NCBI GenBank assembly: GCA_022448665.1
Contig: JAKUUO010000007.1
Location: 12,810-61,140 of the forward strand
Direction: 5' to 3'
Length of the DNA: 48,331 bases
Origin: Candidatus Thalassarchaeum betae
GTDB taxonomy: Archaea; Thermoplasmatota; Poseidoniia; Poseidoniales; Thalassarchaeaceae
The translations under genes were made by a program, and so were the position numbers. Below, piece by piece: positions 41,550 to 48,331 of this stretch. How positions within the stretch are numbered: the stretch's first letter is position 1; each line of letters starts with the position of its first letter. The notes under the pieces are model-generated. The model was not told the origin of the DNA. It was given only the letters and a program-made list of their open reading frames with translations, and made no database searches.

Positions 41550-44500
41550 ACCGAAGAGAGTTGAGATTCCCCTTGAGGGTACGATTGCTCTCCCTGCCCG
41601 ACAATATGGTGATGGCTGCAAAAAGTTCCTGGAGGGGCCGCGAGAGGGTTCTCGCGGTATTCGCCGGGGTCTTCCTCGCATCTCTGGTTATCTCGACGGT
41701 GCTGGCATATGGTGTCGGGCTCTCGCAAGCCTTCTTGCAGTACTCACTTCAGGAGGAAATATTCGATGCAAAGGTCGACTTCGCGGAGGACCCTGACGGG
41801 GACGCCGACGGCCGCACCAACGACTCTTCGCTGTGGGAATCGATGTGTGACGAGTTCACCGCAATGGAGGAGTTCTCCGACTGCGGTCTGGTCTACGGTC
41901 GTCAAGGCGTCAGAGTGGACGGCTTCTTCGATGAGGACTTCCTCAGGCCCCAGCCCCTCAACGTCATCGCCGTCGAAGGTCCGACGGGCGACTGGTCCAA
42001 TGTCAGTTGGGACTATCCGGAGGCTTTGGAATCAGGACCACCGATCAATGGCGACAGGACAATCCGGTTCTACGGCGAAGGCATATGGGACGGTGAGCTC
42101 GGCGAACGGCACTCGACGCGAGGCCAGGACTCACGCATCATCTACGGCAGTTGGCCTGCCAGCGCCGCTGATGCGGCGGCAAACCGGTCGATTGTGCTGC
42201 CCTCAGAGGTAGCGAGCAGCGCCGGAGTTGCGGTAAATGACACAATCTCATCCCTCACTTTCACTTACGTGACTGGCTACCTAGGCTACCAGAACATCGC
42301 CGACGGATTCGAGGACTGCCAGGGCGAGGAGGACTTCAACGCCCAGTCGGGATACATGTACTGCAGAGTGAACCTGACTGTCCACAACCTGACGGTGGCA
42401 GCCGTATACCAAGAGGGAGGAGCGGGCAATCCCACTCTCCTGTTCAATCCGGTGATGGTATCGGACGCTGTGCTCAGCGATTTTCAGAGAACAATCCTGA
42501 TGGACAACGACCACGGATACCTAGGACTGTCAGTAGACAGGAACCAGTTGCCCACGACATCCACTGCAGACGCGACTGAGTGGCTTGATGCTCTGAAGGA
42601 AGATGTCGAAGCCGGCAACTACACCAGCGCCGGTATTCTCGTAGAGTACAACGATCTCATATCAGGCACTATCACGTTCCTCAATATCTTCCTCGGAATC
42701 ATCCAGGTCTTCGACTACATCCTGATGATACCCATTGTGATACTATCCTTCTCGGTGCTTATCTACGGGCTGGTTCTGTCGTTAGAGCAGCGCAAGAGGG
42801 AGGTCTCGATTCACCGCGTTATCGGTGGCACAGAGGGCACACTATCGAGCATGATTCTGCTCGAACTCGCGGTAATCAGCCTGTTCGCGTGGTTCGCAGG
42901 ATACACGCTAGCCGTGCTCTCGGTCCCCTTGGTTCTCGATGCGGTCGGATTCATGTCTTTCAGATCCGGGGGAATCGAAATCAACCCCTCGTTGAGCCTG
43001 GGCTCTACTCTTTTCATAATCGCCCTGACCGTGGGGATAGCCCTTCTGTTCGGAAGGGCACGAACTAGGGAGTTCCTCAGGATAGAGATCGACGAGGGTG
43101 TCAGAAGGGTCGCCGAGAAGCGAGAGCCCAAAACCTGGCTCCACATGATTGTGTTCGCCGTCGGGCTGCTCTCATATCTTGAGAGTTGGATTCAGAGCAA
43201 CGGCGGTTGGGGGTCAGTTGGAACCGATGGCCTGGTGTCTAACTTCATCTTGAACGCGCTGCTGCTGCTGCTTGGGCCGTTTTGCCTGTGGATTGGAGGA
43301 GCTCTTGTGCTCGGCAGGATAGGCGCCGCTGGACCAAACATCCTGACCGCGCTACTGTCATGGTCACCAGCGATTTCAGACATCCGGCGCGGACTGCGCG
43401 GTTCGGGCTCTAGCGAGTCAGTGAATCGCCTCGCAGTCATCATGCTGCTCACTCTATCAATCGTCACTCTAGCTGCCGTTCAGGGGTACACCGGCACAAT
43501 CGTAGACGAACGTACGACCTCAGCCCAAACGGGTGCAGACATACAAGTCCAGTTCGACTCGCCTGTCACCGAGCAGCAGGCCAGAGACGAGGTAATGCTC
43601 GCCATCCAACGGGCTGGCGACAGCGACATCATCGACATCGATTCGATGACATCGGTGGCCGACCTCTTCGCAAACCCTGAAGGAAAGTCCGCACTGCTTC
43701 GAACATGGGTACTGTTTGACGGACACGAGGACACGCTGATATGGGACACGCAGGCGATTCCTGGGGATGACATCGACGCGATAGTTTCTGGCTGGTCAGG
43801 CGGCGGATTCACTGCAGGTGAGGCAGCCAGTGACGTACTGGATGACCTCGAAACCGGTTCAGAGCAGACCTTCGAGTACACGGAGTACGACTTTCAACTG
43901 GGCCCGGACTTCGAGTTGGTCGTGACGACCACCGTTACCGAATCCACAGTAACATACCAGGGGAGGCACAGTTGGGTTCCAGGCCTGTCCTCTTCTGAGG
44001 CAGAACAGGCCATAGTGATTGGCGAATCGACCTACCGAGAACTCGTTGGCAACGCCACTGCAGACTCCTACGCATCCACACGCTGGTTCTTCGAGCTGTG
44101 CGACCAGAGCGACGAGGACTGCGCAGACGCGCTCAGAACCGTCAGTGTCGAGATAGGCAACGGAAACGGTGTCACGGCGGCCTCGGACTGGTCGACGGCT
44201 CACAGGGACAACGAGCGCAACGGTGGACTGATCTTCGGTACCCCGGGACTGCTCAGCCTGCAATTCGTTGTGGCATCGCTGGCCTCGGTGGCCTCCGCCT
44301 TCGTATTCCTCTCGCTGGTGCTGACCCAGCGCAAGCGCGAGCTGGCCATACTGCAGGCGATAGGGGCTAGTCCCAACCAGGTCATTCGCCTAGTCCTCTT
44401 TGAGATTCTCGCTATCCTGCTTGTGAGCATGGGACTGGGGGTCATACTCGGTCTAGCCATCGCTGAGTCTTTCAACGGCTTCTTCGGCATTTTTGGATTC

Positions 44501-44674
44501 ATATTCCAGTTGTTCCTCGGCCAGAGCGCGCCGATAAGCAGGGAACTCGTCTGGCCTTGGCTAGACCTCGCATTGGTCAACGCGTCCGTGCTGATTGCTG
44601 TGATGGTGGCACTGCTCTACACCACTCGCAGGGCACTGCAGGCGGATTTGGCTGTGGTCTTGAAGGGGGAGTAG
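41546..44674 (+). CDS. Large FtsX/MacB-type ABC permease
   Basis: A 1042-residue membrane protein with duplicated FtsX-like permease domains. Helix 1 (VLAVFAGVFLASLVISTVLAYGVG, split, about 34-57) is followed by a large extracytoplasmic region of about 320 residues. Then three helices with VSIHRVIGGTEGTLSSMILLE between them, two or three central helices, a second extracytoplasmic domain of about 260 residues, and three C-terminal helices with LAILQAIGASPNQVIRLVLFE. The two coupling-helix blocks each mark an FtsX domain. It was chosen to start at the ATG overlapping the ATPase stop. Long outer domains suggest lipoprotein or peptide handling at the surface. Confidence 0.92.
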   Translation: MNRRELRFPLRVRLLSLPDNMVMAAKSSWRGRERVLAVFAGVFLASLVISTVLAYGVGLSQAFLQYSLQEEIFDAKVDFAEDPDGDADGRTNDSSLWESMCDEFTAMEEFSDCGLVYGRQGVRVDGFFDEDFLRPQPLNVIAVEGPTGDWSNVSWDYPEALESGPPINGDRTIRFYGEGIWDGELGERHSTRGQDSRIIYGSWPASAADAAANRSIVLPSEVASSAGVAVNDTISSLTFTYVTGYLGYQNIADGFEDCQGEEDFNAQSGYMYCRVNLTVHNLTVAAVYQEGGAGNPTLLFNPVMVSDAVLSDFQRTILMDNDHGYLGLSVDRNQLPTTSTADATEWLDALKEDVEAGNYTSAGILVEYNDLISGTITFLNIFLGIIQVFDYILMIPIVILSFSVLIYGLVLSLEQRKREVSIHRVIGGTEGTLSSMILLELAVISLFAWFAGYTLAVLSVPLVLDAVGFMSFRSGGIEINPSLSLGSTLFIIALTVGIALLFGRARTREFLRIEIDEGVRRVAEKREPKTWLHMIVFAVGLLSYLESWIQSNGGWGSVGTDGLVSNFILNALLLLLGPFCLWIGGALVLGRIGAAGPNILTALLSWSPAISDIRRGLRGSGSSESVNRLAVIMLLTLSIVTLAAVQGYTGTIVDERTTSAQTGADIQVQFDSPVTEQQARDEVMLAIQRAGDSDIIDIDSMTSVADLFANPEGKSALLRTWVLFDGHEDTLIWDTQAIPGDDIDAIVSGWSGGGFTAGEAASDVLDDLETGSEQTFEYTEYDFQLGPDFELVVTTTVTESTVTYQGRHSWVPGLSSSEAEQAIVIGESTYRELVGNATADSYASTRWFFELCDQSDEDCADALRTVSVEIGNGNGVTAASDWSTAHRDNERNGGLIFGTPGLLSLQFVVASLASVASAFVFLSLVLTQRKRELAILQAIGASPNQVIRLVLFEILAILLVSMGLGVILGLAIAESFNGFFGIFGFIFQLFLGQSAPISRELVWPWLDLALVNASVLIAVMVALLYTTRRALQADLAVVLKGE

Positions 44675-44675
44675 C

Positions 44676-45674
44676 ATGCAGAACGGACACAAGGAGATTC
44701 TCAAGGCCGACGGACTCTATCATGTCTACGAGTCGAAGGCGGAGGACGGCAACGTCGTCGCTCTTCGCGGTCTGCACGTGACTGTTTACGAGGGGGAGGC
44801 CGTGGCAATCATCGGTCCGTCCGGTTCGGGCAAGTCGACTCTGCTGAAGTGCCTTGGCGGTTTGATGAAACCCTCGGCCGGAGGGGTGGAATTGGCAGGT
44901 AGCAGGATGACTAGGCTGACTGGGACGGAACTCGTGAAACTGCGCCAGAAAACAGTCTCTTTCATCTTTCAGGACTCGAATCTTCTGCCACATATGAACG
45001 CTCTAGACAACGTCGCCCAGCCCCTTCGTCACCAAGGAGTCTTGCCGGGAGATGCCAGAGCCAAGGCGCAGGCACTTCTGGATCGCCTTGGGATGGGAGA
45101 AAGATCCCGTGGGATGCCCGAGGAACTCTCCGGTGGCGAGCAACAGAGAGTGGCAATAGCACGAGCCCTAATCACTGAACCAAAACTAATCCTAGCAGAC
45201 GAGCCAACCGGCGCTCTTGACCCAATTACGAGCAGAGAGGTGCTGGAACTCTTCGCGAAGCTGCACAACGAGGAGGATGTTTCGTTCTTCCTTGTAACTC
45301 ACAACAGGGAGGTCGCTGCTTTCTGCGAACGCTCGCTCGAACTCAGAGATGGACGATTCGTCGCCCAGCACGGCACCGATGTCGACATCGCCGACCTCTC
45401 TGGCAGCCGGGAACTCATCATAGACGATACCGGGACGGTCACCCTCCCCCCAGACGTGCTCGCGAAGATCGGCGGACCGGGGCGATTCGAGCTGCCCGAC
45501 ATTGCTCGTGACTCCCTTAATCTCGAGCGGGTCGACATGGAGCGTCTGCAGGTCGAGGGCAAGTCGAATCTAACTTTAGCAGAGACCTGCCCAGCCTGCT
45601 TCCACGTCTACGGCGACAGCGAGGAGCAGCGTTGTCCCGACTGCGGCTCGAGCAGACCGATGGTTCAGGCCTGA
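44676..45674 (+). CDS. ABC ATPase with C-terminal AbrB-like strand pair and zinc ribbon
   Basis: A 332-residue ATPase starting one base after the permease stop. Walker A is GPSGSGKST (47-55), signature LSGGEQQRVAIARAL, Walker B LILADEPTGALD, H-loop LVTHNRE. The ATPase ends at about 240. The last about 90 residues are extra: ELIIDDTGTVTLPPDVLAKIG resembles the swapped-hairpin AbrB/SpoVT start, and a C-terminal ribbon has CPAC and CPDC 17 residues apart. This tail is not part of usual MacB-like ATPases and may bind DNA, RNA or a partner. It overlaps the convergent tyw1 gene by 10 bases. Confidence 0.9.
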   Translation: MQNGHKEILKADGLYHVYESKAEDGNVVALRGLHVTVYEGEAVAIIGPSGSGKSTLLKCLGGLMKPSAGGVELAGSRMTRLTGTELVKLRQKTVSFIFQDSNLLPHMNALDNVAQPLRHQGVLPGDARAKAQALLDRLGMGERSRGMPEELSGGEQQRVAIARALITEPKLILADEPTGALDPITSREVLELFAKLHNEEDVSFFLVTHNREVAAFCERSLELRDGRFVAQHGTDVDIADLSGSRELIIDDTGTVTLPPDVLAKIGGPGRFELPDIARDSLNLERVDMERLQVEGKSNLTLAETCPACFHVYGDSEEQRCPDCGSSRPMVQA

Positions 45675-46681
45675 GGCAGCACATACTGCTGCGGCTTGGC
45701 GATTCCGAGGTCCTTGGGTAGTTCGCGCACCTTCTCCGGTAGGGTGATCGGAACCATCTCCCTGCCAATCAGAGCAACGCGACTCTCCCTGCGGTCTGAG
45801 AGCACCTCACGACCCACAAGTGGAGCTAGTCGGTTGGAGAAGTCGAGAATATCCTGGTGATACGGCATGTTCTCAATGGTCAGGTTGTTGCGGCTGTTGC
45901 CTACGTACACGTACCCTTTTGCCTCGATGAAGTCCGGGTCGGCGATGTTGTCGAGGCGCGCATAGTCCTCGTGGTGACCTAGCGATTCGCCCTTGATGAG
46001 CGTATGACGGCACACTGTGCGGGTGTCGAGGCTGGGCAGCAGTTCGAGGGTCTGCTCGAGCTTGTGGAATGCTGCTTGGTCGAACTTGGGCTTGCACAGC
46101 CGGTCGAAGATCTCCTTGTTGGGAGCATCCACGCTGACGTAGAGCTGAGTGGGCAGTGGGTCGAGCTTCTCGATGACCTTGGGCAGACTGCCGTTGGTCA
46201 CGAGGAAGGTGGAGACTCCGTGCTGGTGACAGATGTCGAGGAACTCGCCCAGGCGAGAGTAGAGCGTGGGCTCGCCGTTGAGTGAGATGGCGACATGCTT
46301 GGGGTTCTGCGCCTCGCGAAACTTCTCGGGGTCGGCCTTCGGGTTGCCCCCGTATCCAGTTATGAGGCGGCGGTGGCCGCGGACCGACTCTAGGAACAGC
46401 TCGTACGGGTCGTCGTCGATCTTGTGCAGTGTGTCCGAGTGCGGCTCCCTCCAGCAGTATGTGCAGGCGAGGTTGCAGGTGTCCACGTTGGGCGCCATCT
46501 GCATGCAGCCATGGCTCTCGATGCCGTAGAAGGTGCCCTTGTAGCACGAGCGGTCGTTGATCAGGCTCTGCTTGGTCCAGTGGCAGACCTTGACGCCACC
46601 GTGCTCACCGACGAGCTGGTACTTCTGCTTGGACAGACGCGCCGCTATCTTCGGCTCTATGCGCGTTATTGGGCTCTGCAT
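45665..46681 (-). CDS. taw1: tRNA 4-demethylwyosine synthase (TYW1/Taw1)
   Basis: Radical-SAM enzyme that condenses pyruvate carbons with N1-methylguanosine 37 of tRNA-Phe, an archaeal/eukaryotic step. From the ATG at 46681 the product has 338 residues. The radical-SAM cluster is C69-xxx-C73-xx-C76 (CNLACTYC). Three more cysteines, C33, C46 and C59, are spaced by 13 as in known TYW1 enzymes and would hold the second 4Fe-4S cluster. The family blocks SLNGEPTLYSRLGEFL and FLVTNGSLP are present. There is no flavodoxin domain, as in archaea generally. It is followed tail to tail by the ABC ATPase. Confidence 0.95.
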   Translation of the reverse strand: MQSPITRIEPKIAARLSKQKYQLVGEHGGVKVCHWTKQSLINDRSCYKGTFYGIESHGCMQMAPNVDTCNLACTYCWREPHSDTLHKIDDDPYELFLESVRGHRRLITGYGGNPKADPEKFREAQNPKHVAISLNGEPTLYSRLGEFLDICHQHGVSTFLVTNGSLPKVIEKLDPLPTQLYVSVDAPNKEIFDRLCKPKFDQAAFHKLEQTLELLPSLDTRTVCRHTLIKGESLGHHEDYARLDNIADPDFIEAKGYVYVGNSRNNLTIENMPYHQDILDFSNRLAPLVGREVLSDRRESRVALIGREMVPITLPEKVRELPKDLGIAKPQQYVLPQA

Positions 46682-46721
46682 GCACTCACCTCCGACTCCG
46701 CATCCCACAGAGGGGTCGTGT

Positions 46722-46785
46722 CAGGGCAGGGTCGCGTAGGCACATTCGGTCTTGAAACTGCCCTGTCCGACTCAAGTGATATACA
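46722..46785. promoter_or_regulatory. Divergent promoter region tyw1/M28 peptidase
   Basis: CAGGGCAG (46722-46729) and CTGCCCTG (46758-46765) are perfect 8-base inverted arms 28 bases apart. GTGATATAC (46777-46785) is TATA-like, about 26 bases before the ATG of the M28 gene (46807). Confidence 0.4.
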
Positions 46786-46806
46786 GCCAGCGCCAATCCG
46801 CAGACG

Positions 46807-48288
46807 ATGCCTCGTATCCCAGCGATATGCATCGCCCTCGTCATCCTAGCCACTCCCCTTTCGGGATGCTTCTCCTTCGAGGAGGATTCCTCGATACGAT
46901 CCGAGGACCTCAGCGTATCCCCCGAGGTGCTAGTGGGCGCGCACTTCCAATCAGTCGAGTTCAGTTCTTCCAGCCCGATGAGCGTGCATGTGCCCTACCT
47001 CGTAATCGATGCCGAATCGGGATACGTCATCAACGGGACGACCCTCGACTTCGACGGGGCGGGAACGACCACCATCGAGATGCTGGCCCCTTCGAACCTG
47101 CACTCAGCCCATTTCCTTCTCGGCGAACTCGGCCGCGACAGCTGGCCGCTGCGAGCGACCAACCAGAGTTGGGAGGAGTGGTTCAACTCGAGCGAGTTCG
47201 ATGTCTCAGCGTACCCCTACCTCGAGCACCCGGTGCTGAGGGAGAACGAGTCGGGGTACACGGTGGAGGAAGGCGCTCTGCACAGCACCGGCATCATCGA
47301 CGGGCTCAGCGTCTACGAGTGGCTGGAGTTCTTCGCCGATTCGGACTCTGGATACAACGATCGCTGGGGGCCATTCACGCTTTACGACCCGGTGTACGAA
47401 CGGGCCGCATCTTTCATGCAGAACGAGCTACAGGGAATGGGGTATGACGCCCAGGTCCACCGATACAGGCTCTCTAGCTCGCCGTACGCAGTCAACGTCT
47501 GTGGCTACAAGGAGGGCACGATGTTCCCCAATGAGTGGCTGGTCCTCGGCGCGCATCTCGACATCGCCGAGATCGGCAGCGGCCCCGGAGGCGGCACCCG
47601 CATCGGCGCACATGACAACGGAGCGGGCGTAGCTCTGGTGCTGGAGGCTGCCCGAGGGCTCGCACAGTTCGACCACCGGAGGACTCTCGCGGTTTGCTTC
47701 TGGTCCAACGAGGAGAACGGCTACGACGGTGTCGACAGCTGGATAGACAACATCCCCTCCGGCGTAACTCTGTCCAACTACCTCAACGCTGACGCGGTTG
47801 GGACCAACTGGCCCGGATACTACACCCTGGTCGTCGACATAATCCCTGAGACGGACAACCAGATCAACGAGCAGTGGCCCATGGTCAGGCTGGCCGAGTG
47901 GGTAGGCTCGAACAACAACGACATCGCCGAGGCTCTGCGTCTGGGCAGGGAGATCTACAACACGGAGGGCTACGCCTCGATGAAGGATGTCGACTCCAGC
48001 GACCAGAAGAGACTCTCGATATCGGTGCACGAGTCGCAAAGGGGCAGGAGCGACTACGAGAGGGTAGCCGACCAGCTCGGTGTGGTATCGATGGACTTCG
48101 GCTCTCTCACCGGCGGCTCGGACTGCTACCACGCCCCCTGTGACACTCTGGATACCATGGTCGACATGATGGTGACCGACAACGCCACAGGGGTGCAGAA
48201 CCTTGTGGAATCCTTCGATCTAATCACTTGGTGGCTGTTCGATCTGGCGATGTACCTCGACGAGACGCCGATTTACGACGAGTCCTAG
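46807..48288 (+). CDS. M28-family zinc aminopeptidase, lipoprotein
   Basis: Surface metallopeptidase of 493 residues. The lipoprotein signal has a lipobox PLSGC with Cys21. Zinc ligands of the M28 fold are visible in VLGAHLDI, AHDNGAGVAL, WSNEENGYDG (with the catalytic Glu of the EE pair), NADAVG and YHAPCDTLDTM near the C-terminus. The N-terminal 150 residues form an accessory domain (IDAESGYVINGTTLDFDGAG) not seen in small aminopeptidases. A TATA-like element lies about 26 bases upstream. Together with the M14 lipoprotein at 2628-4109, it points to protein hydrolysis at the cell surface. It overlaps the next convergent gene by four bases. Confidence 0.93.
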   Translation: MPRIPAICIALVILATPLSGCFSFEEDSSIRSEDLSVSPEVLVGAHFQSVEFSSSSPMSVHVPYLVIDAESGYVINGTTLDFDGAGTTTIEMLAPSNLHSAHFLLGELGRDSWPLRATNQSWEEWFNSSEFDVSAYPYLEHPVLRENESGYTVEEGALHSTGIIDGLSVYEWLEFFADSDSGYNDRWGPFTLYDPVYERAASFMQNELQGMGYDAQVHRYRLSSSPYAVNVCGYKEGTMFPNEWLVLGAHLDIAEIGSGPGGGTRIGAHDNGAGVALVLEAARGLAQFDHRRTLAVCFWSNEENGYDGVDSWIDNIPSGVTLSNYLNADAVGTNWPGYYTLVVDIIPETDNQINEQWPMVRLAEWVGSNNNDIAEALRLGREIYNTEGYASMKDVDSSDQKRLSISVHESQRGRSDYERVADQLGVVSMDFGSLTGGSDCYHAPCDTLDTMVDMMVTDNATGVQNLVESFDLITWWLFDLAMYLDETPIYDES

Positions 48289-48331
48289 CCGTACTTGACG
48301 CCGGTCCCGTAGGCGAAGATCTCGACCGCCT
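48285..48331 (-). CDS. C-terminal end of a YbjQ-like heavy-metal-binding-domain protein (partial)
   Basis: The minus-strand frame ending in a TAG at 48285-48287 reads AVEIFAYGTGVKYG before the stop. The AYGT-V pattern and strand match the C-terminus of YbjQ/UPF0145 (DUF74) proteins, whose role is not settled. Only about 14 residues are in the window, so this is a hint. The start lies beyond the right edge. Confidence 0.45.
   Translation of the reverse strand, partial: AVEIFAYGTGVKYG

Noticed and set aside
1..48331. CRISPR arrays, insertion sequences, phage or plasmid genes
   Set aside because: No regularly spaced repeats, transposase, integrase or phage structural genes were seen; parA alone is not evidence of a plasmid.

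Overview
The window is a densely packed, GC-rich piece of an archaeal chromosome. Archaeal hallmarks are the order rpl7ae-rps28e-rpl24e-ndk-aIF5B, deoxyhypusine synthase, TYW1, a uS2 of archaeal type, an FKBP isomerase and a geranylgeranyl-reductase-family flavoprotein. Many starts are GTG, and TATA-like elements repeatedly lie 24-28 bases before a start codon, which suggests many leaderless mRNAs. Combined with UvrB, CcmF, UbiA/UbiD, an L-lysine 6-transaminase, a fused hydroxyacyl-CoA dehydrogenase/enoyl-CoA hydratase, and lipoprotein peptidases, this best fits an aerobic, protein- and lipid-degrading marine euryarchaeon of the Marine Group II (Poseidoniales) kind. That assignment is inference from gene content; there is no rRNA in the window. 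No gene-free stretch exceeds 300 bases.

Layout. 1-2638: a 5'-truncated heavy-metal P-type ATPase and a small six-CxxC zinc-ribbon protein. 2628-5369: an M14 carboxypeptidase lipoprotein and a long coiled-coil protein. 5366-12322 (all minus strand): ParA ATPase, MoxR ATPase, the translation operon (L7Ae, S28e, L24e, Ndk, aIF5B), PRPP synthase, tRNA-Ile(GAT), and an unknown protein. 12601-14650: lysine 6-transaminase with a degenerate SDR-like partner. 14652-21020 (minus): a small Hc1-like protein, deoxyhypusine synthase, UvrB, UbiA and UbiD. 21134-28391 (plus): geranylgeranyl reductase, CcmF, FKBP, a lipoprotein, uS2, Dus and a DUF2237 protein. 28392-30717 (minus): three successive DNA-binding regulators. 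A 50-residue ORF sits across from the HxlR regulator. 31006-33072: fatty-acid beta-oxidation fusion enzyme.

33167-37526 is a translationally coupled three-gene operon for two exported, membrane-anchored proteins with odd cysteine/histidine motifs and a five-helix membrane protein. It is followed by a very acidic exported protein (37523-38383), two divergent GT4 glycosyltransferases (38422-40782), an ABC exporter-like cassette of two ATPases and one large FtsX/MacB-type permease (40839-45674), TYW1 (45665-46681), an M28 peptidase lipoprotein (46807-48288), and the C-terminal end of a YbjQ-like protein.

Functional themes: extracellular peptidases on lipid anchors (M14, M28) supply amino acids; lysine transamination and beta-oxidation feed catabolism; UbiA, UbiD, the reductase and CcmF point to a respiratory chain with a prenylated quinone and c-type cytochromes. 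The least explained parts are the 33-37.5 kb operon, the C-terminally extended ABC ATPase, the HxlR/small-ORF locus with duplicated dyads, and a set of perfect inverted repeats with 3-base spacers next to starts.
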